From Trametes villosa (taxonomy: Eukaryota; Basidiomycota; Agaricomycetes; Polyporales; Polyporaceae), in the NCBI GenBank assembly GCA_002964805.2, contig PUDQ02000020.1:62001-126000 (forward strand): a stretch of DNA of 64,000 bases, written 5' to 3'. Shown piece by piece: positions 47,154 through 57,353 of this stretch (position 1 is the first letter of the stretch; every line of letters begins with the position of its first letter). The translations under genes were made by a program, and so were the position numbers. The notes beneath the pieces were generated by a model that made no database searches, had not been told where the DNA came from, and saw nothing but the letters and a program-made list of their open reading frames with translations.

Positions 47154-48841
47154 TGCGCGTCCACCGCGCTGTGCGCGCGGGGCGGGCGAGGAGCACGGAA
47201 AGATGGATCATAGTAGCACGACCCATTATCGAACTGGGCGGCAATGATGCGCTGAGCCGTTGCCTTCACATGACACTTACTGTCGAAAGACTTATGGGGT
47301 CCCTGACAGTTAGCGCATTGCACCTTGATGTGCGCGCACCGGCGGCGATCAGAGCAGCGGGTCTTATGAGGGCAAAAGCACTCGCGAAGAGGGTGAGGGC
47401 CCGCGCAGCGGGCGCACCTCACGGAAGAAGAGGAATTGGCGCGTGGACACGCCTTGGCCGAGTGGCCGAAAGCTTGGCAGCTGTAACACTGCATAGGGGG
47501 AGGGACAAACTTACTGACAGAGCACAAGGCCCCGCAGATCGAAATCGAGCTGTATATGAGCTGATCGGCTGAGGCCCGATCGGCCACATGGAACACCAAG
47601 GAGCCCTCCCGCTTGGAGGAGGAAGAGCCCCTCCCGTCATGGAGCCATCGAAGTCCGCGGATAGCGTCCTTCGATGCCACCGTGCCCGAGTTCTCCAGCC
47701 ACAGGGACTCAGCCGCGTTGGGTGCGGCGGGATTGAACTCGATCGGGACTGATGACGCGATGAGCGCGAAGGTCTTGCGCTCAACACGAGCACCTTGGAG
47801 GCTCTTCAGGTGCGGGAGCCAGATGCCATCGTGGCGGAAGAGGAGGTCAGACTGTCGTTCGGAAACCGCACGTACCATGAGGTTGCCGTTCGCATGGCGG
47901 CGAACGCCTCGCGTTCGCGTGCCCACAAGGCCGACGATGCCGGACGCGTCGAGCGCCGCGTCGACCTCGCTTTTGAGCTGGGCCGCGGTAAGCTTGGTAT
48001 ACGCCTCCGTACGGGACCCCCGAGGGACGCCGATGGTGACATCGAGGTGTTGGGGGCCGTCGCGCGGGACGCGTGGGGTGGGTGCAAGTGAGGGGTGTTG
48101 GGGGCCTGGCGGGGCCGTCGGCGTCGACTCGAGCACCTCCAGCATCGATTTCCTGACGACCTGCGAGAGCTCACCACGCAGGGACTCGACCGCCCGTTGG
48201 GTGGACAGAAGAGACGCCTGCATGGATTGCATCGCGTGTAGGTCGGAGGGCACGGGGCCGGAGGGGAGGAGCGGGCCGGCGGCCCGGGAGGCCGCTTCGG
48301 AGATAAAGCGTTTAGCTCGTTCGATCATAGGAGACATACCTTCTTTGTACTTCTTGGGCAGCTGCTTTGTCGTGAGGCTATCCATGTAGGCGCATAGTTC
48401 GTCAAGCGCCTGGAGCGCGGCAGTGGCGGGGGGGAGGGTGTCGGGTGGCGCGTCGTGCGACGAGCCGTCCCCGAGCGTCGGGGCGGAGGAGGGAGGGGGA
48501 GTAGGCGGAGAGGGGTCGGGAGATGGTCCCGGCGGAGAGACTGGTGACGATTTCGGAGTCATGCCGGGGGGTCCGAGCTGCCAAAGTGAGCCACTGAGCG
48601 CTTCAGATGAGGGTACCGGATCAAGATGTGTGTCAAGAGAGGGAGAAAGGCGAGCTAGAGCAGTCCCAACAACGCCGTCGCTGCGCGGCGAGGGTGACGC
48701 TGAAACGCGGATATCCAATGAGGCTGGCAGCCGGCTCGGGCAGCCGTCGTGCTGCGAATCCGCCCTGCGAGAACGACCCCAAAGACGTGCAAGACCCGCG
48801 CCACGCCCCTGCCCATGAGTCTGCAACGAGTGCTTGGGCAT
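47150..48841 (-). CDS. LINE ORF1: gag-like RNA-binding protein
   Basis: 563-residue protein in one exon. A Pro/Ser-rich disordered N-terminus leads to a helical segment (LQALDELCAYMDSLTTKQLP) of coiled-coil character. An RRM-like or transposase-22-like central region (about 270-440) follows. Three zinc knuckles lie near the C-terminus: CYSCQAFGHSAKAC (452-465), CARCAGPHPLREC (476-488) and CANCQGPHKSFDSKC (509-523). It should coat the element RNA. The start at 48841 is the first in-frame ATG; translation could begin at a later Met near the Pro-rich stretch. It overlaps ORF2 by 4 nt. Confidence 0.88.
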   Translation of the reverse strand: MPKHSLQTHGQGRGAGLARLWGRSRRADSQHDGCPSRLPASLDIRVSASPSPRSDGVVGTALARLSPSLDTHLDPVPSSEALSGSLWQLGPPGMTPKSSPVSPPGPSPDPSPPTPPPSSAPTLGDGSSHDAPPDTLPPATAALQALDELCAYMDSLTTKQLPKKYKEGMSPMIERAKRFISEAASRAAGPLLPSGPVPSDLHAMQSMQASLLSTQRAVESLRGELSQVVRKSMLEVLESTPTAPPGPQHPSLAPTPRVPRDGPQHLDVTIGVPRGSRTEAYTKLTAAQLKSEVDAALDASGIVGLVGTRTRGVRRHANGNLMVRAVSERQSDLLFRHDGIWLPHLKSLQGARVERKTFALIASSVPIEFNPAAPNAAESLWLENSGTVASKDAIRGLRWLHDGRGSSSSKREGSLVFHVADRASADQLIYSSISICGALCSVSKFVPPPMQCYSCQAFGHSAKACPRANSSSSVRCARCAGPHPLRECFCPHKTRCSDRRRCAHIKVQCANCQGPHKSFDSKCHVKATAQRIIAAQFDNGSCYYDPSFRAPRPPRAHSAVDAQ

Positions 48842-49749
48842 GGCACGAGCCCTCCACGCACCCCGGCAGACTGCGGCGGGGCGTTAATGAGGATGGAGGT
48901 CAGGAAGTCGGTTCCGGCGCCGACGGTCGAGACCGTCGTCCCCGCGACCGCGAGGCTCACGCTACGCCGGGGGCTGTGTTTTTCAGGCACCGTACGCGGG
49001 GTGAAAGCGCTCTTCACGGGGAGTGGCGGTCTTTAGTTATCCTTAGGATTATCGGATAACCTGTTGCTCGGCCGTGGTGATCGCACGTCGGGATTCAACG
49101 CATTGTATTAGCGGCTGCGCAACTCAAAAACCTTCTAGGCTGATATACACATACTAGGAAGGACGGGATGGGCACTGCGTCTCTGGCGTCCCTTCCACCG
49201 GAAAATGGACCTGGCCGTCCTTATTTCCGATGTCCGTGTCGTAAGGCGGACCCCCACATGGATTGTGGAGAGGCTTTCAGGAACTATAACACTTGACAAA
49301 ACGGTTAATCGCGCATACCACCGCCCACGGTACGGATGCGGGGCGGGACGCGGAACTGTTAGGCGGACGCCGTCAGCCACACGGAGGTAGAGGCTGGGAC
49401 ACTCACCGACGCAAAGGTACCTTGCGATACACGAGCTGACATCCATAAGCCGTTAGCGTTGGCGGGCTCGTGGGTGGATGTGCAGGACGAGGAGCTGGCG
49501 CGGGCCGCCCGGCTCGACCCAGACGTTGTCGTAAGTGCTCATCGAACACATCTTACCAGCCGACCCCGAGGGGTGAGGAGAATGCAAGAAATGCGATGAT
49601 ATTATGCGATGCCACCGAGATTCCAAACCATGCCGGCGATGCAACGATGCCAGGGGGCCCTCCAATGCCGTCCAACAGAGATCTCCTGCCGCTCCAGGGT
49701 CGGCCAGGACGTCTCGCACAATCCAGCTCCTCCTCCACGCGCGCGTCCT
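48842..49749. other. LINE 5' leader and flank; RING gene 3' region
   Basis: About 48842-49040 is probably LINE 5' UTR; the exact boundary is not visible. 49041-49450 shows nothing recognisable. At 49453-49560 the minus strand has a short protein-like stretch (TYDNVWVEPGGPRQLLVLHI) with a stop at 49453. It could be a stranded exon fragment. Confidence 0.4.
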
Positions 49750-51733
49750 TCATACGAACAGCGCGATCGGCCCGCGCCCCTCGTCGTTCGTCCAGCTGCC
49801 CGCCATGCGCACGCTGAAATGCACGCAGCCGCATCCGGCCACGGGGCACCTCCACTCGTGCTCGGCCTCCGCCACGGGCTTCCGCTCAACCTTCGCCCTC
49901 CCCTTCCCTTTCCCTTTCGCGCGGCCACCGCCCTGCCCTGTTCCCTCCACACGGCCGTGGCGCGCGCTCGTGCCTGGCTGCCGTCTGCCGCGACGCGGGG
50001 AGTACGGGTTGCTATCCGCAGACGCCATATGTGCATCCGAGCCTGCCGCGGACGTAGAGGTGGGAGATACGTCGGCAGCGGCACGATTGCGCGACCGCAG
50101 ACGCGAGCGTATGGAGGTGTCCATGTCGGCGGGCTCGGCAGGGGCAACGACAGCTGCACGTTTGGGGGGCTCCTCGGGCTCGAGGGGCTCGACCGCCTTG
50201 CGCTTGCCCTTCCTGTCCACTGGAGCTGAAGCTACCTCCGCCGTTGGCATGTCGTGTCCATCGAACGCCGCAGCTGGCGCCTCGGGCTCTGCTCGCGCTT
50301 TGCCCTTGCCTTTACTGGACGGGCTCGCCTCTTCTTGAGGTGGTTCGGTCGATTCTGGCACTAGTTGGACATCCGGGGGAGACATAAGCGCCATAACGCA
50401 TTTCCCATCGAGCATATGCCCGCAACGGAGCGCCCAGACCCGCCGTAACTTCGCGTCCTCCTCTGAAGAGCTATCTGCCGGAGCGAGCACGAGCGGATCG
50501 AGACAACGGGCGCAGACAAGCGTAGTCTCGACCGCAGTGGCAGTCGAAGAACCGCTCGCCGCGCCGCTGCTCGACCCAGGCTCGTCTTCCAGAACGATCA
50601 CAGCCTGCGGAGACGATGGCGCGGAGGACTCTTCCGGAGCGGCGAAGTCGTGCGTGAAGCCAGGGGCGAGCTTGTGCGGGTGTGTGTACTCCGGCTTCCA
50701 CATCGGGATCGTTTCGGCCTTGGGGACGTATGGATGACGACCGACAGGGGGTCGCAATGCGTCGAGACGGTCGGGCAAGCCGAACCAGGCGCCGTCGTTG
50801 CCGAAGGGTGAGAGGAGCTCCGGATCGGGGTCAACAGCGTCGTCGTCCCAGTACCAAGGGAATACGCGGCTGCTCCATCCTCGCAATCTGTTCTCTGGAG
50901 GTGCGGGTGCCACCCCCTCGTCGTCGCCATACCCCGTCATGCGCCTGAGCATCTCAGTAAATGTGGGCAGGTTGAACCCGCGAGGCGGTCGTTCCCGTGC
51001 CCGGTTCGCACGACCGGCTTCTTGCAGGGCATTCTGGCGGTTCAGCGCAATCAAAGCGCCGCCCAAGCCCATGGCGGGCTGATGGTGAGACCGAGCAGCA
51101 GCGACAGGAGAAGGGGCGCGATTGCGAGGGGGGAGTGGGGGTAGGTTCGGTATGCGCGCTTCAAAGGCGAGCGGCTGCGGTAATGGTCGGATTGGAGGAG
51201 GGACGTCGACTGGGCGCCGACGTCTGGGCAGGGATGCTTGCGAAGCTAAGTGAGGTGGAAGGGGAGGTACGCCGGGTGTATACCCTCTCTGCGCCTCCGG
51301 CGGAGGAGGGGACATCAGTCGTGGGCGGGGCCCCATTCCTTCGTGTAGTCGGTTAGCCTCACGCTCGGTCGACCTAGGGACTTCTCAAACTTGACATACT
51401 GAGAGACCGTCTACGCAGGCTGGAGCTAGATGGTGGCATTTCTTCGTCGCTGTCCAGCACAATGGCATTATCCCCCGAGGATCCCGCAGAACTTGAAGGC
51501 CCCGCTTCAGCGCCACTGTGCCTAGGCGCTCGCACTGAAGGACGTCTGTAGCCGGTGTAGGTTACTTCATCTGCGGGGTGATTGTGCGAGTTTGTCGAAG
51601 TACTTGAAGAGGGAAGTCGTTGGGGGTGTTCGTGGAAGCCATAGTAGACCACATCGTCCTCTTCCAAGGCGTCGACGTCTATAATCTCTGGGCTGGGCAC
51701 GCGCGACGACTGTGGTACCGAGACGGCCGCCAT
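49750..51733 (-). CDS. RING-finger protein with SIM-like motifs and split RING
   Basis: Predicted 640-residue nuclear E3-ligase-like protein from two exons (51733-51400 and 51338-49750), joined across a GTATGT...AAG intron with a good branch site. Three hydrophobic-acidic stretches look like SUMO-interaction motifs: EIIDVD near residue 24, AIVLDSDEE near 95, and AVIVLEDE near 357. RING-type ligands are CARC (387-390), then LRCGHMLDGKC (C417, H419, C425), and finally CPVAGC (609-614). About 184 disordered, Lys/Ser-rich residues lie between the two halves. The combination resembles SUMO-targeted ubiquitin ligases in logic, but the family is not certain. The Met at 51733 was chosen because upstream sequence in the same frame lacks conservation-like features. 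Confidence 0.72.
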
Positions 51734-52239
51734 GTTTCGTGCTGTTGGTTCTCTAGAGCAAGCTAGCAAAGCGATGAATGTAGAGGAGAAAAGTCGAGGA
51801 TGGAGGAGGACAGGAGTGGTGGGGCGGGGACAGTCTGCACAGGCGGCGCCGCTACGCTGAACAATCACCCGTTATGGATGGAATGCCACGTGGCACTCGG
51901 GCGCCAACGTGAGCTGCGAAAGTATTGGTTGGATGAGTTCTTCCTGGCTTTCACGCCGAAATACTCAATACTCACCTCGTCGCCCTGTACGGGCTGTATT
52001 CTTGTCGCGCTACCTCCCCAACACGCCGCGTGTTAGGTTTTCATACTCTCAAGCGAGAAATGAATTTAGTACGAAACACCCGGCGCTGTCAGCCACCGAT
52101 TCTCTCCAGACTGCTTACAACCGGCACGAGCGATAGAATCCACACACGTCATCGGATATCATCGCTGAATTGCCCACCACTTTCTTCCGCTCTCCCAAGA
52201 CGTACCGCTCATCTAACTACAAAGGCATCACTAGCGCAG
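51734..52239. promoter_or_regulatory. Divergent promoter region of RING and aldo-keto reductase genes
   Basis: 506 bp between starts at 51733 (minus) and 52240 (plus). No strong TATA box on either strand. Moderately AT-richer than its surroundings. Confidence 0.5.
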
Positions 52240-53578
52240 ATGGCATCAGCACTCACTCTAGAATCTAAGCTGAAAGTAAGCCATCCCGCTCACTTTCTGA
52301 CAGAGTGGACTTATGAGTACTTATTGCCTCCGACGCACCAGCTGCGAGACGGAAATGAAATTCCCCTCATGGGCTTCGGTTAGTGCACTAGAAGCGACGC
52401 GCGCAAGACCACACTGACCGGCGATCTTCGTAGGAACCTACGAAATGGAAGGCAAAGAAGCCTACAACGCCGTTCGCTGGGCTCTAGAGGTGGGCTGTTG
52501 TATTACTTTGTGGTGCCGCCCCGGACAAGCACTGACGATCGTCCCCGCCCCCGATAGGCAGGCTATCGCCACATCGTGCGCACACACACCCTCATCCGCC
52601 TGCTTTCGGGCGCGGATCCGCACCGCACGATCGCTGACGACCGCGCGCTGGCAGGACTCCGCGGAGTGGTACTACAACGAGGCGGAGTGCGCGCGCGCGA
52701 TCCGCGACTTCTGCGTCGCCACGAGCACGCCGCGGGAGGCGATCTTCTTCACGACGAAGCTGATGAGCAACAACGGCTATGCCGCGGCGAAGGCCGCGCT
52801 CCGCACGTCGTTGAAGAAGTCCGGCCTCGACTACATCGACCTCTACCTCATCCACGGCCCCATAGGAGGCCCGCAGAAGCGGGCTGACAGTTGGAAGGCA
52901 GCGGTGGAGGGCAAGGCAGAAGGTCTTACGCGTAGCATTGGCGTCAGCAACTACGGCGTGAGGCACCTCCAGGAGATGGTCGATGCAGGCGTCGAGTTGC
53001 CCGCGCTCAACCAGGTTTATTATCCCTGACGAGATTGCCGGTAGCTCACAATTGACACATCTATCGTAGATCGACCTACACCCGTTCATGACGCGCACAG
53101 ACGTCGTAGACTTCTGCAAGAAGCACGACATCGCACTTGAGGTGAGGCGTTTTGCGCCCAGTACTACGTTGTGGTCCAGCTGATGCCTCGTTGCCTCAGG
53201 CGTGGGCTCCCCTTGTGCGCGGTCTTCGCTTCCGCCACCCGAAGATCGTCGAACTAGCCAAGAAGTATAACAAAGAGCCCGCTCACGTCCTCCTGCGCTA
53301 CTCCTTGCAGAAGGTACTCGCGATCAATCTCGCTGTGTTGACACATACTCAACTTACCCCGCTCTCACGTAGGGGTTTATCCCGCTCCCCAAGTCTTCAT
53401 CCAAGGCCCGAATCGAGTCCAACCTTCAAGTCTACGACTTCGCACTGACAGAGCAGGAGGTCGCGGAGCTAGACTCCCTGGACGAATGTAAGTACCCCCG
53501 TTAACGGAGAGGCTGGCACGACGAATTGATATCTCCGCAGATCTGGTCACGGACTGGGACCCGACCAACACCCCGTAG
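52240..53578 (+). CDS. Aldo/keto reductase
   Basis: NADPH-dependent reductase of aldehydes and ketones with a (beta/alpha)8 barrel, cytosolic. Nine exons (52240-52275, 52342-52378, 52434-52489, 52558-52575, 52655-53014, 53070-53141, 53200-53313, 53373-53487, 53541-53578) join in frame to 281 residues, the normal length. The start LRDGNEIPLMGFGTYEM is typical. The catalytic tetrad is Asp50, Tyr55 (HIDSAEWYYNE), Lys84 (FTTKLM) and His116 (LIHGP). The cofactor region is GFIPLPKSSSKARIESNLQV. Exon 4 is an 18-nt micro-exon encoding AGYRHI. The first intron (66 nt) keeps frame, so exon 1 could also be read through. The substrate is unknown. Confidence 0.93.
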
Positions 53579-53665
53579 ATTGACAGTAAAGAAAGAAGTA
53601 CACGAGATATCTGTATAGTACAACAATGCATGCAGGATATGAGAAGGTAACACATGCGATGAGCA

Positions 53666-55329
53666 TTAATGGCCATCTGTCCTCGTCTCGTATTCAGGTG
53701 GGATGTAGGAGCGAGGGTGAGGCGCTTGCGCGAACGCGGTGACGATAGTGATCGGCTCCAACCAGAGCGGCTTCTTCGGCGCCGTGAACGGCGTGAAGCC
53801 TACTGCGCTCAAGCCGTGGAACGCCAGCTCGTACTGCGAAAACGGCCCGGGTCAGCAGCGCACGGTGAAGCGGAGCGCTGGGAAACGAACCTCGTGGCCA
53901 AAGTGGAGGATCTGACAAGCGGGCACCAGCTCCTCGGGGATAGTGAGCTCCCCCGCAAACGCCTTGGTTCCCTCTGGCTGGTCCATAGCGGGCGTTCTCC
54001 ACCACGAGGCATGGGCGCGCTCAAAGGTCTTGAGGGTTGCTTGCGCGGCAAGCCGCTCGGAGAAGCGCGTCTTTTGTGCGGCTTCGCCGAATGTGATGCG
54101 CTGGGTGAGGACCAAGCCTATAGACTGGGGCGTGATGAGGTCGAGGAACTGCCGGTTCTCGCTATGTATTGAGCAGAGCAGGTGGATGGGCCCGCCACGC
54201 GTGTACGAGAGCTGCATTATACAGTCAGACAAGCAGATAGATGTCGACTTGAGAGGGACTCACCGGCTTTGAGACATGTATCTAACCGTGCAGAAACGGG
54301 CTTGGTGAGCACACTCTGCTTCAAGGAAGGTACGGAATACACTTACACGGCAGCTAGCTTCGACGGGCACAGTCTTGAACAACTGACCCTCTACCCTCAC
54401 AGGATCGAGAGCTTTCCAGCCATCTGGATCACCATCGGGTCCCACCAAAGGATGCTCCTCTTGGTAAGCGAGCTGTCGGAGGATGCTAGGAGGGCTGGGG
54501 CGGGCGAGCGGTATGTACGTCAAAGGCACAGTGAGTCTACATCCCTGTTAGCATGCCAGCCACCGGAAGACGGACGGGCTCGCGCGCACTTGCTGCCCGC
54601 CTTGAACCCGCCCCGGCTCACGCGGAGGACGAGCAAGTACTGCACGTGGACGTTGGCCTGCTCGTCCGAGAAGCTGGGCGGGAGGCGATAGTTGGCGCGC
54701 TCGGCTTCGTTGTTTGCAGAGATTGAGGAGAGGATGCTGACACCTTTCGGAAGTCGCAGGGAGTACGGCCAGTCGTATTCTCCTTTGAGCCTTCCGCGTT
54801 TTAGGGTGGACGTCGTGGGGGATTCGGGGCTTTGTGCGGCCGCGGAGTAGAGCGTCTGAGAGGCGTAGAAGAAGTTGGAGGTTGAGTGCGAGAATATGCT
54901 GAGTCTCCCGTACAGCTGTGAGTATTACGCATTACTAGATACTGGTGGCTTAGGCACGCCGTAACGTTATGCTCGCGTCGACCTAGGGCTTTCGGGGGAG
55001 GGGGGCTTCGACTGTACGGGTGCACTCACAGCAAGGGTAACTTCGTCCACCAAGACCTCCTTCTCCAACTCAAACTTCACGGCCCCGGTAATGTTCGCGC
55101 CTTGGTAGAAGGTGGGTTGTTCACCCGGCGAGCCGGCTCGGCTTAGGACGCTCATTGTGAGCCATCGCGCTCCAGTCTTCTTGTCTGTGAGGTGATACTG
55201 GTGCTCGTGTTCTGGAGGCGGCACATCCCAAACTGCGGTGGTTGTACGGCTATATCCCGGTAGCGCGGGCTGCGAGATGTCTAATTGGGACGTAGCTGCG
55301 GAACCTGACCGATACTCCGGCAGCGCCAT
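53666..55329 (-). CDS. Arrestin-like (alpha-arrestin family) protein
   Basis: Predicted 449-residue arrestin-fold adaptor. In fungi such proteins link plasma-membrane cargo, often nutrient transporters, to ubiquitin ligases for endocytosis. Six exons (55329-55030, 54915-54590, 54536-54347, 54315-54298, 54211-53864, 53833-53666) join in frame. Typical segments are GANITGAVKFELEKEVLVDE, LKGEYDWPYSLRLPKGVSIL, FKTVPVEASCR, TKPLSYTRGGPIHLLCSI and the C-terminal PRSYIPPEYE. The last contains a PPEY motif that could bind an Rsp5-type WW domain. Exon 4 is an 18-nt micro-exon (SVLTKP) followed by a weak GTTTCT donor; I chose it because it restores the conserved KP-x-SYTRG join. Its 3' end converges on the aldo-keto reductase gene, 87 bp away. 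Confidence 0.82.
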
Positions 55330-57353
55330 GTCCGAAGGCGTTCTTGAGGACGCTGTTCAGACGGGCGAGGTGGTGGACGAGCACACAGAGCGAACGCCGC
55401 GCACGACCGTTGATATCAAGCAGCTGGCTTTCCCATCTACTATCTAGACTGACAGTGTTTATCCAGTCTAATTCTGCCAAGCGTGTAAAAGCCAAGAGGC
55501 GCGTTGACGAGATAACTCACCCCTAAGCTGCGTCTTGTATGGTCTGGATGTATCGGCGGAATCACAGGCACAGTATCACAACTATTTCTGTATTCCGGGG
55601 AACGAGATCAAGAGCTGGTGGCGGTTTGCGGTCGAGTGGCGGTTTGTCGACATGGGGGTTTGTTTTGAAAGGCCACAGTGGCGTAGCGCCCATGCGCGAC
55701 TTGTCTCCAACCACGACCACTCTCCAAGTCTGCCTGTTTATCGTTGCACTCATCTGAAGTTGCCATAGGCTGGGCTCTCTTACTTCTCAATAAATGTGCT
55801 GCCGCTACGACGCTACAGTTCTTCCTGCTGACACCGCGCATGTACGGAAATCCTCCTCGAATCCCACTAGTTCCAGCCCAGCCAACTCGTCAGCCTCGTC
55901 TCCTACCATTCACAGAACCCTGAGGTACCCAAACTCTACCGTATGCGAGCTACATCATACATCCTGCCTATAGCTTCCTATCAGGATTGACAAGTTGTGC
56001 TGGCACTAACCACCGGCTATCCGGGGAGGTGCCGGGACCACTTGTTCGTCTAAACCCCCTGTTGCTGGCGCATTTCGGAACAGAAGACCCTGTTCTATCC
56101 CTGTACAGTCACCGGACTTTTGCACGTCTCTTCCTCGCGCCGCTTTGAAGGGCTACTGTGGTTCTGGCGGGCCGCTGACATAGGTCCCTGACCATATGGA
56201 GCTCACGCGCTGGTCCTCGAAGCCGTCGTGCACGCGCTCCCCTCGCGATTCGGCTGCTCTGGAACCGGTGCATACACGATGGCGGCTCGCCGTAGTGTAT
56301 GTCCGACTCGGGGTGCGGGAACATGGGTGCTGGATATTCTGGTCGGCATGGTAGGCGAAGCCTCGTGTTGCGGTTCCCTTCTCTGTGCTGCACCTGGCCC
56401 GTATGCTGAGCAGCGCCTTGTGACGCCTGCAGGTACGTCGGACGTCCCGTCACTTGAGCTGATTATCGGATCTCGTGTAGGATTACTCTTTGCTATGCAT
56501 TCAACATGCGTGATCATGGTGCTCGCCTTGCAGTTTCCTTGAAAGTATTCACTGCCGACACACGCACAAGCGCACCGCGACGGCGTGCACTGTACAGCCA
56601 GGACAATCTGATGTATTGGAGGGCTCAGTCTTCCGACCCTCGGTCTAGCCTCACCTGGTGTGCATGGGTAGTGTGGGCGTCGTCCCGGCGGTCGGTGGGA
56701 AATCTCGGGAGACATCTCATCAAGTACCCGGGCTAGCGCTAGCAATACCTCAGCCTCGGTCTTGGACGGCCGCTGCAACCCAGGTACCTGCTGGCTCGGT
56801 AAGTCTTAGAACGTCACTAGTCGTGTCGGCGACTTACAACACGCGCAGGGGACAAACCTCGTGCTGTAGTCGTTGGCTTCACACACTGCGGTTTCTCCGT
56901 TCCCCATACTCCTCCAGGTATGATTGGATGAGCTATTCTCACCCATATCCGGCGCTTGTAGATCACAGACATACGGACTGGACGCCGACAGCAAGAATGT
57001 AGTAAGTAGGTTCATCTTAATGAAACTGATGCACGCTCACATTCAACGAAGCAGGCCGGCGCTCAGAGGCAAGGCAAACGCGGCCCACAGCTTCTCATTA
57101 CGGAACATTTTCATCTTGCTGCGGCTACAAACGATCTCATACTGCCGGCTTCCTCCCTTGCCCTCCCCATCCTGGTGCGCTCTACCGCCACAAACGCTGC
57201 GTGCTGGCCATGAGTCGCATAAGAAGCCAAAAGGCTATGACGCCCCTGAGAGGCTGGTCTCTGGCGGCCCCGGAGGCGGCAGGCCGTCGCGCTGTGGGTA
57301 TATAAGTGCTGTCCAGCGTACCAGCTTTCCTGCACCGCGCATTCGCCCTTGAT
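55330..57353. other. Gene-poor interval between arrestin-like and terpene synthase genes
   Basis: 2 kb with the arrestin-like promoter at the left and the terpene synthase promoter at the right. The middle (55540-57250) has no supported exon; ORFs there are short and motif-free. Confidence 0.5.
57299..57305 (+). promoter_or_regulatory. TATA box of the terpene synthase gene
   Basis: TATATAA lies 49 bp upstream of ATG 57354, within GGGTATATAAG. The near-ideal sequence and spacing support both the promoter and the chosen start, and imply a very short 5' leader. Confidence 0.65.

Larger units (their letters stand above)
42762..49040 (-). mobile_element. Apparently intact LINE (non-LTR retrotransposon, Tad1-like layout)
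   Basis: About 6.3 kb on the minus strand, in order: 5' leader, ORF1 (gag-like, zinc knuckles), ORF2 (AP endonuclease, reverse transcriptase, RNase H-like region, terminal zinc finger), a long 3' UTR of about 470 bp, and a GATA-repeat tail. Both ORFs are open throughout, which implies recent activity. The 3' end is placed at the GATA repeat (42762-42777). The 5' end is uncertain; I chose a point about 200 bp upstream of ORF1. I could not identify target-site duplications by eye. Domain order with RNase H after RT is what is known for fungal Tad1-type elements. Confidence 0.85.

Noticed and set aside
43236..49040. LTR retrotransposon or virus-derived origin of the RT element
   Set aside because: AP endonuclease upstream of RT, no protease or integrase, no long terminal repeats and two tandem ORFs with zinc knuckles identify a LINE instead.
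49070..49150. Possible tRNA (T-loop-like GTTGAATCCCG on the minus strand)
   Set aside because: No matching acceptor stem, D-arm or anticodon arm could be placed around it.
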